From contig NZ_JARRQY010000036.1 of assembly GCF_037381185.1 (NCBI RefSeq), positions 1-64,000 on the forward strand: a stretch of 64,000 bases of DNA, in the 5' to 3' direction. The notes under the pieces were generated by a model that saw nothing but the letters and a program-made list of their open reading frames with translations, was not told where the DNA came from and did no database searches. Positions 17,436 through 26,593 of the stretch are shown piece by piece (the first letter of the stretch is position 1; each line of letters opens with the position of its first letter). Source of the DNA: Acidihalobacter_A sp037381185 (GTDB taxonomy: Bacteria; Pseudomonadota; Gammaproteobacteria; DSM-5130; Acidihalobacteraceae). A program made the position numbers and the translations under genes.

Positions 17436-18794
17436 ATGTCGTCTTCCATGGACGCTCGTAAAGAAGGCAATCTCGAAGCCCCTACCCGGCATCCGCTGGA
17501 GTGGCAGTCCGAGGCGTTCTACGACCACGAGGCACTCTTCGCTGAACTCGAGCGCGTTTACGACATCTGCCACGGTTGCCGCCGCTGCGTCAGTCTGTGC
17601 AACTCATTCCCCACGCTGTTCGATCTGGTCGACGAATCGTCGACCATGGAAGTGGATGGGGTGGAAAAGGACGACTACTGGAAGGTCGTCGACCAGTGCT
17701 ATCTGTGCGACCTGTGCTACATGACCAAGTGTCCGTACACCCCGCCGCATGAGTGGAACGTCGATTTTCCGCATCTAATGTTGCGCGCCAAGGCAGTTAA
17801 ATACCGTGAAGGCAAGGTCAGTACGCGCGATCGCCTGATCACTTCCACCGATACCGTCGGCCGCTTGGCCGGTATTCCGGTGGTGTCGAAGATGGTCAAC
17901 GGTTCAAACAGCAACCGTGCGTTCCGTGAGCAGCTCGACAAAGTCATGGGCATACATCCGGATGCGTTGCTGCCGGAATATCACAGCGAGACTGGGCGCA
18001 AGCGTGTCGCCGATTACCGCAGCGCGGTGACCAAGCCGTTGCCCGCCGGGCGCACGCAGGGCCGGGCCGCGCTGTTCGCCACCTGCTATGGCAATTACAA
18101 CGAACCGCATCTGGCCGAAGATCTGTTCAAAGTGTTCGAGCACAACGGCATCGAGATGACCCTGGCCGAGAAGGAGCAGTGCTGCGGCATGCCCAAGCTT
18201 GAACTGGGCGATCTGGCCGCGGTGGCACGCGCCAAGGAGGCGAATATTCCGGTGCTCGCCCGCATGATCGACGAGGGCTGGGACATCGTCGCGCCGGTGC
18301 CGTCCTGCGTGCTGATGTTCAAGCAGGAACTGCCGCTGATGTTTCCGGACGATCCCGAGGTGGCCAAGGTCAAGGAGCATATCTTCGATCCCTTCGAATA
18401 CCTGATGCTCAGACACAAGGAGGGGCTGTTGAAGACCGACTTCAAGAGTTCGCTGGGCAAGATCGCTTATCACGCCTCCTGCCATTTGCGCGTGCAGAAC
18501 ATGGGGCTCAAGACCCGCGAGCTGCTGGAGTTGGTGCCGGATACCGAGATCGACACGATCGAGCGCTGCTCCGGCCATGACGGCACCTATGCCGTGAAGA
18601 GCGAGTTCCACGAGATTTCCATGAAGATCTGCCGACCGGTGGTCAGCCGAGTGCAGAAGGCCGAGAGCGATCACTATTCCAGCGATTGCCCGATGGCCGG
18701 ACATCAGATCGAGAACGGCCTCAAGGGCAAGGGCGACGAGCGTGAGCCGGAGCATCCGCTGACGCTGCTGCGCATCGCCTACGGCATCGAATAG
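17436..18794 (+). CDS. GlpC/HdrB-like iron-sulfur oxidoreductase
   Basis: 452 residues from ATG at 17436 behind AGGAGGGA. Two [4Fe-4S] motifs, CHGCRRCVSLC (about 46-56) and CYLCDLCYMTKC (about 88-99), are followed by two CCG domains: ATCYGNY with QCCGMPK (about 208-255) and ASCHLRV with ERCSGHDG (about 346-387), the second pair lacking the double Cys. This is the layout of GlpC, glycolate-oxidase GlcF and heterodisulfide-reductase subunits, which carry electrons between a donor and quinone or thiols. It is 164 bases after the rubrerythrin gene and 44 before DUF3501. A role passing electrons to the rubrerythrin is a reasonable inference, not shown. Confidence 0.85.
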   Translation: MSSSMDARKEGNLEAPTRHPLEWQSEAFYDHEALFAELERVYDICHGCRRCVSLCNSFPTLFDLVDESSTMEVDGVEKDDYWKVVDQCYLCDLCYMTKCPYTPPHEWNVDFPHLMLRAKAVKYREGKVSTRDRLITSTDTVGRLAGIPVVSKMVNGSNSNRAFREQLDKVMGIHPDALLPEYHSETGRKRVADYRSAVTKPLPAGRTQGRAALFATCYGNYNEPHLAEDLFKVFEHNGIEMTLAEKEQCCGMPKLELGDLAAVARAKEANIPVLARMIDEGWDIVAPVPSCVLMFKQELPLMFPDDPEVAKVKEHIFDPFEYLMLRHKEGLLKTDFKSSLGKIAYHASCHLRVQNMGLKTRELLELVPDTEIDTIERCSGHDGTYAVKSEFHEISMKICRPVVSRVQKAESDHYSSDCPMAGHQIENGLKGKGDEREPEHPLTLLRIAYGIE

Positions 18795-18841
18795 CATTTG
18801 CCGCATGGACGGCGGACATTGATTTACTTGGAGTGTTGATG

Positions 18842-19426
18842 ATGGAAAAGCTGTCGCGCGAAGACTTGATGTCGCTCGAAGAATATGCGCAGAAGCGCGC
18901 CGAATTCCGCCCGCAGGTGATGGCGCACAAGCGCAATCGCCGCCTGGCGCTGGGCGCGCATGCGGCGCTGTATTTCGAGGACCGGCTGACCATGCAGTAT
19001 CAGGTTCAGGAAATGCTGCGGGCCGAGCGCATCTTCGAGGCTGCCGGGATTGAGGAGGAGCTTGACACCTACAACCCGCTGATTCCGGACGGCAGCAACT
19101 GGAAGGCGACCTTCATGCTCGAATACGACGACGTCGAGCAGCGCCAGGAAGCGGTACAGCGCTTGATCGGTATCGAGGACAAGGTGTGGGTGCGCGTGGC
19201 GGGTTTCGACAAGATCTACGCCATCGCCGATGAGGATCTGGAGCGCGAGACCGAGGAAAAAACCTCCACGGTGCATTTCATGCGCTTTGAACTCAGTGCG
19301 GAGATGGTCGCAGCCTTGAAGCAGGACGCCACGCTGTCCGCCGGCATCGAACATGAGAACATGCCGCTGGCGGTGGAGCCGGTGCCGGCGGAGGTGGTGC
19401 AGTCGCTGGTTGGCGATCTCGATTGA
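18842..19426 (+). CDS. DUF3501 family protein
   Basis: 194 residues from ATG at 18842 (GGAG at 18830-18833); the adjacent ATG at 18839 is an alternative. The start EKLSREDLMSLEEYAQKRAEFR and the segment YQVQEMLRAERIFE (about 56-69) match the DUF3501 pattern. No known catalytic motif, signal peptide or membrane helix. In many bacteria DUF3501 genes accompany rubrerythrin and GlpC-like Fe-S genes, as here, so the three likely act together, probably in peroxide or redox stress. Molecular role unknown. Confidence 0.8.
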   Translation: MEKLSREDLMSLEEYAQKRAEFRPQVMAHKRNRRLALGAHAALYFEDRLTMQYQVQEMLRAERIFEAAGIEEELDTYNPLIPDGSNWKATFMLEYDDVEQRQEAVQRLIGIEDKVWVRVAGFDKIYAIADEDLERETEEKTSTVHFMRFELSAEMVAALKQDATLSAGIEHENMPLAVEPVPAEVVQSLVGDLD

Positions 19427-20268
19427 CGGTGAGGTCGCGTCGCTTCATTCAATGCGATGTGTTCAGTGCCGTTCCGACCCGGGGCAACGCGCTGGCCGTG
19501 GTCGTCGACGGCGATGGATTGTCGGAAGAGCAGATGAGGCGTTTCGCGGCCTGGACGAACCTGGCCGAAACGACCTTTCTTCTGCCGCCCGAGGATCCAA
19601 GCGCCGACTACAAGGTGCGTATCTTCACTCCGACCCGCGAAATGCCGTTCGCCGGGCATCCGACGCTGGGCAGTTGTACGGCATGGCTTGATTCCGGAGG
19701 CGTGCCGCGCGACGTCCACGTCGTGCGCCAGGAGTGCGGGGTCGGCATCGTGGAGATCGACATCAGCCGTGAGAATGAACTGGCGTTCAAGGCGCCTCCC
19801 ACGAAGGTCCAGCCGCTGCCGGCCGATATGCAGCAGGCGATCCTCGGAGCGCTGGATATTCCGCCAGAAGCGGTGCTGCGCGCCGCCAGGCTCGACAACG
19901 GGCCGGTCTGGCAGGTTCTCGAGCTGAACACTGCCGAAGCCGTTCTCGCGGTCGATTCGTCCCGCGTGCGTTGGCCGGAGTTCAAGGCCATCGGTCTGCT
20001 CGGCGCGCATCCTGCGGGGGGCGAATGCGATTACGAGGTTCGCATGCTGGCGCCTTCGAGCGGCATGCGCGAGGATCCGATCACCGGTTCTCTCAACTCC
20101 GCATTGGCCTGCTGGATGCGGGCCGAAGGGCGGCTCGACAGGGAGTTGCGAATCGCGCAGGGCACGTCCATCGGCCGGTGCGGCCGCGTGTCGATCCGGC
20201 CGCTTGGCGAGGACGTCTGGATCGGCGGACAGACGCACGTTCTGATTCAGGGAAGCGTGAGTCTGTAG
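19423..20268 (+). CDS. PhzF-family isomerase/epimerase-like protein
   Basis: 281 residues. Starts at TTG 19423, overlapping the DUF3501 stop by TTGA, or at GTG 19429. The PhzF fold is indicated by DVFSAVPTRGNALAVVVDG (about 12-30), the catalytic Glu region NLAETTFLLPP (about 46-56), RIFTPTREMPFAGHPTLGS (about 66-84) and the C-terminal REDPITGSLNSALACWM (about 214-230). Relatives isomerise phenazine precursors or epimerise diaminopimelate-like substrates; most have no known substrate. Coupling to the rubrerythrin cluster is by position only. Confidence 0.85.
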   Translation: MTVRSRRFIQCDVFSAVPTRGNALAVVVDGDGLSEEQMRRFAAWTNLAETTFLLPPEDPSADYKVRIFTPTREMPFAGHPTLGSCTAWLDSGGVPRDVHVVRQECGVGIVEIDISRENELAFKAPPTKVQPLPADMQQAILGALDIPPEAVLRAARLDNGPVWQVLELNTAEAVLAVDSSRVRWPEFKAIGLLGAHPAGGECDYEVRMLAPSSGMREDPITGSLNSALACWMRAEGRLDRELRIAQGTSIGRCGRVSIRPLGEDVWIGGQTHVLIQGSVSL

Positions 20269-20280
20269 CGCACGCAAGTA

Positions 20281-21648
20281 TCAGAGTAGGCGTTCCAGCG
20301 CCTCGCCAAGCCGCTCCACGGCGTGCACCTGCATTCCGCCGGGGGCCTTGCGCGGGGCGTTGCCCTTGGGGATGATCGCCTGTGTGTAACCATGTTTGGC
20401 CGCTTCGCGCAGGCGTTCCTCGCCGTTGGGCACCGGGCGTATCTCGCCGGCCAGGCCGACTTCCCCAAACACCACCAGCTCTGTCGCCAGCGGCTTGTCG
20501 CGCAGGCTGGACAATGCGGCCGCCAGCACCGCCAGATCGGCTGCGGTTTCGCTCACGCGCACCCCTCCGACCACGTTGATGAATACGTCCTGGTCGTATA
20601 GCGCCAGTCCCCCGTGGCGGTGCATTACCGCCAGCAGCATGGCCAGGCGATTCTGCTCCAGCCCCACCGTGACTCGGCGCGGATTGGACTGGCGGCTTTC
20701 GTCGACCAGGGCCTGCACTTCGACCAGCAGCGGGCGCGTGCCCTCGCGCGTGACCATGACCACGCTGCCCGAGACCGGCGTCGCGTGGCGCGAGAGGAAG
20801 ATCGCGGAAGGGTTGGTGACGGCCTTGAGGCCGTGTTCGGTCATGGCGAAGACGCCGAGTTCGTTGACCGCGCCGAACCGGTTCTTGACGGCGCGCATGA
20901 CGCGGTAACGGCTGCCGGAATCCCCTTCGAAGTAGAGCACCGTGTCGACCATGTGCTCGAGTACGCGGGGACCGGCCAGCGTGCCTTCCTTGGTCACGTG
21001 CCCGACCAGAAAGACCGAGGTGTCGGTCTGCTTGGCGTAGCGCACGAGCTGCGCCGCGGTCTCGCGGACCTGGCCGACCGAGCCGGGCGCGGATTGAAGG
21101 TGTTCTGAGTAGAGCGTCTGGATCGAGTCGATCACCAGCACCCGTGGGCGTTCGTCGGCCGCGGTGGCGAGGATGCGTTCGACGCCCGTTTCGGCGAGCA
21201 GGCGCAGCCCCTCTCTCGGCAGGCCGAGGCGATGCGCACGCAGGGTGACCTGCTGCAGGGATTCCTCGCCGGTGACGTAGAGCGAGGGCAGGTTCGCGTC
21301 CAGCGTGGCCAGCGTCTGCAGCAGGAGGGTGGATTTGCCTATACCCGGGTCGCCGCCGATCAGCACGACGGAGCCGTGGACCAGGCCGCCCCCCAGTACG
21401 CGGTCGAATTCGGCCAGTTGGGTGGGTGTGCGTGGTTCGGCTTCCAGTGCGACCTCGTTCATGCTGCGCACGCCGGAGCTGCCGGCATAGCCACTGAACC
21501 GCGGGTTGGGTGCGGGCGGTGGTGCGGCGGGGCGCGGTGCGGCTTCCGTCAGAGTGTTCCACTCGCCGCACTCGGCGCACTGGCCGCTCCACTTGGGCGA
21601 CAGGGCGCCGCAGGCGCTGCATTGATATTCGAGGCGCGGTTTGGCCAT
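20281..21648 (-). CDS. radA: DNA repair protein RadA/Sms
   Basis: 455 residues. RecA-like ATPase that drives branch migration of recombination intermediates. N-terminal zinc finger CSACGALSPKWSGQCAEC (about 10-27), Walker A GGDPGIGKSTL (about 98-108), the RadA-specific KNRFG motif (about 260-264) and a C-terminal Lon-like domain (about 300-455). The stop is 12 bases from convergent phzF; the CorC-like gene ends 1 base away upstream, suggesting cotranscription. Confidence 0.96.
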   Translation of the reverse strand: MAKPRLEYQCSACGALSPKWSGQCAECGEWNTLTEAAPRPAAPPPAPNPRFSGYAGSSGVRSMNEVALEAEPRTPTQLAEFDRVLGGGLVHGSVVLIGGDPGIGKSTLLLQTLATLDANLPSLYVTGEESLQQVTLRAHRLGLPREGLRLLAETGVERILATAADERPRVLVIDSIQTLYSEHLQSAPGSVGQVRETAAQLVRYAKQTDTSVFLVGHVTKEGTLAGPRVLEHMVDTVLYFEGDSGSRYRVMRAVKNRFGAVNELGVFAMTEHGLKAVTNPSAIFLSRHATPVSGSVVMVTREGTRPLLVEVQALVDESRQSNPRRVTVGLEQNRLAMLLAVMHRHGGLALYDQDVFINVVGGVRVSETAADLAVLAAALSSLRDKPLATELVVFGEVGLAGEIRPVPNGEERLREAAKHGYTQAIIPKGNAPRKAPGGMQVHAVERLGEALERLL

Positions 21649-21649
21649 C

Positions 21650-22927
21650 TCAGGGATTGGGCTTGCGCTGCGGCAGCCGTTGCCGGGCGCGTACGGTGCG
21701 CACGGCGTTGTTCTTGGTCTGCACGATTTCCATCGGATAACCGTTGATCAGCACGCTGGTGCCTGGCTCGGGGATCATCTCGAGATATTCGAGTAGCAGG
21801 CCGTTCAGTGTGCGTGGGCCACGTGTCGGCAGTCGCCAACCTAGGGTTCGGTTGATTTCCCGGATATGCGTGGAGCCGTCGATCATGAAGCTGCCGTCGG
21901 CCTGCGGATGGATGTCGCGACTGTGGGCGGTGGGGTCGGTGGTGAACTCGCCGACGACTTCCTCAAGCAGGTCCTCAAGGGTGACGAGGCCCTGGATGTC
22001 GCCGTACTCGTCGACGACTAGGCCGATGCGGCGGCGTTCCGACTGGAAGTTGAGCAATTGCTGGTTCAGCGAGGTGCCTTCGGGGATGAAGTACGGCGGG
22101 CGCAGCTCGGTCTCCAGCGTCTCGCGGTCCAATCGCCCGCTCTGCGCCAGGGCGAAGACATGCCGTATATGGATGATACCGATGATTCGGTCGATGTCGC
22201 CATGGTAGACGGGTAGGCGCGTATAGGAGGTGTGTGACAGCTGTTCGATGATTTCGTCCCAGGGCTCGTCGAGATCGATGCCGACGATCTCGTTGCGCGG
22301 CACCATGATGTCTTCCACGGTGGCCTTGTCCAGGTCCAGCAGGCCGAGCAGCATTTTCTGGTGGCGTCTGGGGATGAGGCCGCCGGCCTGGTTGACCACG
22401 CTGCGTAATTCCTCTCGGCTCATCGGCTGGGCTTCGGTATCGTCCGCCGAAACGCCGATGAGGCGCAGGATCGAGTTCGCCATCAGATTGACCAGCCAGA
22501 CCAGCGGATACACCGCGATGAGCAGGGGAACGTAGACGAAGGCGGCGGGGAAAGCGACACGTTCGGCATGCAGGGCGGCGAGAGTCTTGGGCGCGACTTC
22601 GGCGAAGATCAGCAGTCCGAATGTGAGCACACCGGTAGCGATGGCGATACCGGCCTCGCCGAACAGGGTGTAGCCGATGTAGGTGGCCAACTGCGTGATC
22701 AGGATGTTGGTCAGGTTGTTGCCGAGCAGGATCAGGCCGATCAGGCGATCTGGCTTGCTCAACAGACGTTGTGCGCGGATGGCTCCCGGATGCCCGCTTT
22801 CGGCCAGATGGCGCAGGCGGTAACGGTTGAGCGACATGAGCGCGGTTTCCGTTCCCGAGAAAAAGGAGGAAACCAGCACGAGCAGTATTAGCAGCAGGCC
22901 GAACAGGCCTAAATGGGTGTCGTCCAA
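21650..22927 (-). CDS. CorC/HlyC-like DUF21-CBS membrane protein
   Basis: 425 residues from TTG at 22927; no ATG or GTG lies between this point and the clearly non-homologous upstream sequence, and no good ribosome site is visible, so the start is uncertain. A DUF21 membrane domain (about 5-190, three or four helices, with FFSGTETALMSLNRYRL) is followed by a CBS pair (about 205-330, with MVPRNEIVGID and DEYGDIQGLVTLEDLLEEVVGE) and a CorC_HlyC domain (about 345-420). Such proteins export magnesium or cobalt or regulate their transport. It lies between ypjD and radA on the same strand. Confidence 0.88.
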   Translation of the reverse strand: MDDTHLGLFGLLLILLVLVSSFFSGTETALMSLNRYRLRHLAESGHPGAIRAQRLLSKPDRLIGLILLGNNLTNILITQLATYIGYTLFGEAGIAIATGVLTFGLLIFAEVAPKTLAALHAERVAFPAAFVYVPLLIAVYPLVWLVNLMANSILRLIGVSADDTEAQPMSREELRSVVNQAGGLIPRRHQKMLLGLLDLDKATVEDIMVPRNEIVGIDLDEPWDEIIEQLSHTSYTRLPVYHGDIDRIIGIIHIRHVFALAQSGRLDRETLETELRPPYFIPEGTSLNQQLLNFQSERRRIGLVVDEYGDIQGLVTLEDLLEEVVGEFTTDPTAHSRDIHPQADGSFMIDGSTHIREINRTLGWRLPTRGPRTLNGLLLEYLEMIPEPGTSVLINGYPMEIVQTKNNAVRTVRARQRLPQRKPNP

Positions 22928-23021
22928 GAGGTGTTTCGTTGCGTAACCGGAGTGTGGATCATTACACGGGCGGGTCGCTGCGGTGTCAAGCGGCCGACCT
23001 CCGGTGGCGGTGGTGTTCGGC

Positions 23022-23867
23022 TCAGCTTCCGGCTGCGAGCACAGCGAACAGCCGGGCGCTGAGATAGGCGACGAGCAGGATGGCGAAGCCGGTGAGCGTC
23101 CAGCGAATGGCGATCCGTCCACGCCAGCCGAAGCGCCAGCGCCCGATGAGCAGCGTACCGAATACCACCCAGGAGCTGATGAACAGCAGGGTGCGCTGCG
23201 GCGCGGCCATGGTGAAGAACTGATTGATGAAGGTGAGTCCGGTGACCAGCGCCGCGGTTAGCAGCACGAAGCCCAGAGCAATGGTCTGGAACAGCAGGCT
23301 TTCGGTGTGCTGCAGGGGCGGCAGTGCCCGCAACAGTCCGCCTGGGCGGTGGGTGCGCAGGCGGCGATCCTGGTACCAGAGCAAACCTGCCTGCAAGGCG
23401 GCGATTACGAACAGGCTGGAAGCCAGCAGCGAAATGAACACGTGTATGGCGAGCACCTTGCCGCCGGACTGAGGCAGGATGCGTTCGCCGGGAAAGATCA
23501 ACTCGACGGCGATGGTCAGCGCGGCGAAAGGCAGCAGAATCAGCCCCAGTCCCTCCACGGGACGCGAGTGCAGGGCGATCAATACCATCAGCGCCACTAC
23601 CCAGCCGACCAGCGACAGCGCATGCGTAATGCCCAGGCTCAAGCCTCCTGGCGTGACGATATTGGTGTACAGCGCGATACCGTGCAGTATCAGTGCGACA
23701 ATCCAGAGCACGGCGATGTTGCGTCCACAGCCGACCGCGTCGCCGACGACGCGGGTACGGAGGCGGCGCCAGATCTGCAGGGTGCAGACCAGGTAGAGCA
23801 TGATGGCGAGGAGGCTGGATGCGAGCTGCATGATTCGGAGTGGCTGGACATCGGTTGGACTGCTCAT
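23022..23867 (-). CDS. ypjD: CcsA/YpjD-like cytochrome c assembly-family membrane protein
   Basis: 281 residues with about eight membrane helices from residue 13 onward. The C-terminal part resembles CcsA/CcmC-type heme-handling proteins, and the length and the position beside ffh (divergent) and corC match E. coli ypjD/corE, a gene reported to affect magnesium/cobalt resistance. The usual WWD tryptophan motif of true heme exporters is not seen. Precise role unknown. Confidence 0.8.
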   Translation of the reverse strand: MSSPTDVQPLRIMQLASSLLAIMLYLVCTLQIWRRLRTRVVGDAVGCGRNIAVLWIVALILHGIALYTNIVTPGGLSLGITHALSLVGWVVALMVLIALHSRPVEGLGLILLPFAALTIAVELIFPGERILPQSGGKVLAIHVFISLLASSLFVIAALQAGLLWYQDRRLRTHRPGGLLRALPPLQHTESLLFQTIALGFVLLTAALVTGLTFINQFFTMAAPQRTLLFISSWVVFGTLLIGRWRFGWRGRIAIRWTLTGFAILLVAYLSARLFAVLAAGS

Positions 23868-24011
23868 GATTGCATATAGCTGGAGGTCTGACCACCGGGG
23901 TTTGCCGGACCTGCGAACGGTTAGCCGCCACGTTCGCGTGTGGCGTCAATCAGTGGCTAGGGCGGAGTGGGGTCCGTGCGTTGTGCTCGGGACTCGGTTG
24001 GCGCTGCCGCG

Positions 24012-24017
24012 TATAAT
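24012..24017 (+). promoter_or_regulatory. Possible -10 element of ffh
   Basis: A consensus TATAAT sits 33 bases before the ffh start in the divergent ypjD/ffh gap. No good -35 is found at 16-18 bases, so the call rests on the hexamer alone. Confidence 0.35.
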
Positions 24018-24049
24018 GGTGGTCCAATTCAAGTACTCGTGGACGGAAC

Positions 24050-25414
24050 ATGTTCGAAGGTCTCAGCGGTCGCCTTGCATCGACGGTCAAGCGCCTGCGC
24101 GGTCAGGCACGGTTGACCGAAGAGAACATTCAGGATGCTCTGCGCGAAGTGCGCATGGCGTTGCTGGAGGCTGATGTCGCGTTGCCGGTGGTCAGGGATT
24201 TCGTCGCACGGGTGCGTGAGCGTGCCGTCGGCCAGGAAGTCGTCCGCAGCCTGACGCCCGGGCAGGCGTTCATCAAGGTGGTCAACGACGAACTCGTGGC
24301 CATCATGGGCGAGGTCAATGAGGAACTGGCGCTCAACGTGCAGCCGCCTGCAGTTGTGCTGATGGCCGGTCTGCAGGGCGCGGGCAAGACCACGACTGTG
24401 GGCAAGCTGGCGCGCTGGCTCAAGAACGAGCGCAAGAAGTCGGTCATGGTGGTGAGTTGCGACGTCTACCGCCCTGCCGCCATCCAGCAGTTGGAAACTC
24501 TGGCGCGCGAAGTCGAAGTCGATTTCTTCCCCAGCAGCGGCGAGCAGGATCCAGTGGACATCGCCAAGGCGGCGATCGAGCATGCGCGGCGCCAGCACAA
24601 AGACGTGTTACTGGTCGACACGGCCGGTCGCCTACACATCGACGTCGAAATGATGGCCGAGATTCAGCGCATCCACGGTGCGGTGAATCCGGCCGAGACC
24701 TTGTTTGTGGTCGACAGCATGACCGGTCAGGACGCCGCCAATACCGCGCGCGCCTTTGATGAAGCGCTGCCGCTGACCGGCGTCGTTCTGACCAAGGCGG
24801 ATGGCGACGCCCGCGGCGGTGCGGCGTTGTCCGTGCGCAGCATCACCGGCAAGCCGATCAAGTTCATTGGCGTCGGAGAGAAGACCCGAGCACTGGAACC
24901 GTTCTACCCCGACCGTATCGCCTCGCGCATTCTCGGTATGGGTGACGTGGTGTCGCTGGTCGAGGAGGCGCAGCGCAGCGTCGACCAGGAAAAGGCCGAG
25001 AAGCTGGCGCGCAAGGTCAAGAAGGGGAAGGGCTTCGATCTGGCGGATCTGCGTGACCAGTTGGAGCAGATGAACAAGATGGGCGGTGTCGCGGGACTGC
25101 TGGACAAGATTCCCGGAGCTGGTCAGATTCCCGACGCGGTGAAGAACCAGGCGCACGATGGGCAGGTGCGACGGATGTTGGCGATCATCGATTCGATGAC
25201 GCCGCACGAGCGCCGTTTCCCCGATATCATCAAGGGCTCGCGCAAGCGCCGTATCGCGGCCGGTTCCGGCACCGAGGTGCAGGATGTCAATCGTCTGCTC
25301 AAGCAGCATCTGCAGATGAGCAAGATGATGAAGAAGTTCTCCAAGGGTGGGATGAGCAAGATGATGCGGGCGTTGAAGAGTGGAGGGATGCCTCCGGGCG
25401 GCATGCCCTTCTGA
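24050..25414 (+). CDS. ffh: Signal recognition particle GTPase Ffh
   Basis: 454 residues. Binds signal sequences of nascent inner-membrane proteins with 4.5S RNA and delivers them to FtsY. N domain (about 1-90), GTPase G domain with GLQGAGKTTT (about 105-114), DTAGRLHID (about 190-198) and TKADGDARGG (about 247-256), and a Met-rich M domain ending MSKMMRALKSGGMPPGGMPF. Normal length. First gene before the rpsP-rimM-trmD-rplS group, separated from it by a 401-base gap. Confidence 0.97.
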   Translation: MFEGLSGRLASTVKRLRGQARLTEENIQDALREVRMALLEADVALPVVRDFVARVRERAVGQEVVRSLTPGQAFIKVVNDELVAIMGEVNEELALNVQPPAVVLMAGLQGAGKTTTVGKLARWLKNERKKSVMVVSCDVYRPAAIQQLETLAREVEVDFFPSSGEQDPVDIAKAAIEHARRQHKDVLLVDTAGRLHIDVEMMAEIQRIHGAVNPAETLFVVDSMTGQDAANTARAFDEALPLTGVVLTKADGDARGGAALSVRSITGKPIKFIGVGEKTRALEPFYPDRIASRILGMGDVVSLVEEAQRSVDQEKAEKLARKVKKGKGFDLADLRDQLEQMNKMGGVAGLLDKIPGAGQIPDAVKNQAHDGQVRRMLAIIDSMTPHERRFPDIIKGSRKRRIAAGSGTEVQDVNRLLKQHLQMSKMMKKFSKGGMSKMMRALKSGGMPPGGMPF

Positions 25415-25420
25415 GGAGGC

Positions 25421-25519
25421 GTTTCGGACTCGCCCGGTTTTGACGTTCGGCCCCCTGATCGCTTGCCTCGCGGGCGAGCGCCTGAGCGGGGATGGCCGGC
25501 AGGACGCCGGTCAAGCAGC
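25421..25519 (+). repeat. Dispersed ~100-bp repeat, copy R1
   Basis: Begins six bases after the ffh stop with GTTTCGGACT and ends with CAAGCAGC. A second copy in the same orientation is at 44355-44456. By eye the two differ at about nine positions plus a 3-base gap. Neither copy contains a credible gene. It is GC-rich with short internal palindromes and is probably a noncoding repeat family of this genome. Confidence 0.7.
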
Positions 25520-25815
25520 CCGTCGCCGAGATTGGTGGATGCCTCTTTATTCGCTGGATGCGATGCGCACTAGTTCATGCGGCGAGGTGTGTACAATGAA
25601 CATGCCGACACGCTCCGCGTGTAGAATGTGTGCCGTCGGCGAGGGCTTGATCGACACGCCAACATAATAGTTCCGCTGGCACTCCAATCCCTCTACCGCT
25701 AAACTCTTCCCTTTTGCCGCAATTCGCGTACAATTGCCGGCCCGAAAGCAGGGACGGGGCGCTATTGCCGTACCCGTCGAACCAGACAGCTTCAAGGCTT
25801 CAGGACAAGCAAAAC
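25520..25815. other. Gap between repeat R1 and rpsP; possible promoter
   Basis: No gene is supported. A 6-bp hairpin ACACGC/GCGTGT is at 25608-25622. A TACAAT hexamer at 25729-25734, 82 bases before rpsP, is a plausible -10, but the -35 region is poor. The leader between it and rpsP could carry ribosomal-protein feedback structure, which I cannot confirm. Confidence 0.4.
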
Positions 25816-26070
25816 ATGGTGACTATTCGACTGGCCCGAGGCGGGGCCAAGAAGCGACCGTTCTATCACATCGTGGTGACCGATTCGCGTCAGCGCCGAG
25901 ATTCCGGCTATATCGAGCGTTTGGGTTACTTCAACCCCGTCGCACGTGGCCAGGAAACGCGCCTGCACGTTGATTCCGCGCGCATCGAGCATTGGCTCGG
26001 CAATGGCGCGGCAACCAGCGAGCGCGTCGCGAAGCTGCTCAAGGAGGCCGGCAAGGCCGCTGCCGCCTGA
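25816..26070 (+). CDS. rpsP: 30S ribosomal protein S16
   Basis: 84 residues. Opening MVTIRLARGGAKKRPFYHIV and the RRDSGYIERLGYFNP motif identify S16, a 16S rRNA-binding assembly protein of the small subunit. First gene of the conserved rpsP-rimM-trmD-rplS operon. Confidence 0.98.
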   Translation: MVTIRLARGGAKKRPFYHIVVTDSRQRRDSGYIERLGYFNPVARGQETRLHVDSARIEHWLGNGAATSERVAKLLKEAGKAAAA

Positions 26071-26087
26071 ACCGCGGGAGATTCGCG

Positions 26088-26588
26088 GTGCAGGATCGGG
26101 TAGGCATGGGGCGAGTCACCGGCGCATTTGGCGTGCAGGGCTGGCTCAAGGTGTTTTCCGATACGGCGCCGCCCGAGGCTTTGTTTGACTATTCGCCCTG
26201 GCTTTTGAAGCTGGGAGGCGAATGGAAGGCCCACAAGCTGCTCGAAGGCAAGGTGCATGGCAAGGGGCTGATCGTACACCTCCAGGGTGTCGACGATCGT
26301 GATCAGGCCGAGTTGTTGCACGGCGCCGAGATCGCCATCGAGCGCGAGCAGTTGGAACCGTTGGAAGAAGGCGAGTACTACTGGGCGGATCTGATCGGCC
26401 TGCGCGTGGTGACTACGCAGGGCGTTGAGTTCGGATGCATCGAACGCCTGCTGGAAACGGGCGCGAACGATGTGCTGGTGGTGCGGGGTGATCGGGAGCG
26501 GTTGATTCCCTACCTGCAGCCCGAGGTGGTCACGTCGATCGATCTGGAGGCAGGAGTGCTGCAGGTCGATTGGGATCCGGAGTTCTGA
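26088..26588 (+). CDS. rimM: 16S rRNA processing protein RimM
   Basis: 166 residues from GTG at 26088 (GGGAG seven bases upstream); ATG at 26106 is a shorter alternative. Binds S19 and helps mature the 30S head. The N-terminal barrel starts GRVTGAFGVQGWLKVFS (about 8-24); the C-terminal PRC-barrel shows YYWADLIGLRV (about 97-107) and LIPYLQPEVV (about 142-151). Located between rpsP and trmD as expected. Confidence 0.95.
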   Translation: MQDRVGMGRVTGAFGVQGWLKVFSDTAPPEALFDYSPWLLKLGGEWKAHKLLEGKVHGKGLIVHLQGVDDRDQAELLHGAEIAIEREQLEPLEEGEYYWADLIGLRVVTTQGVEFGCIERLLETGANDVLVVRGDRERLIPYLQPEVVTSIDLEAGVLQVDWDPEF

Positions 26589-26593
26589 CGTAC

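Noticed and set aside
25547..25795. Possible 82-residue minus-strand gene before rpsP
   Set aside because: No ribosome site, no family resemblance, and it lies over the likely rpsP promoter and leader.
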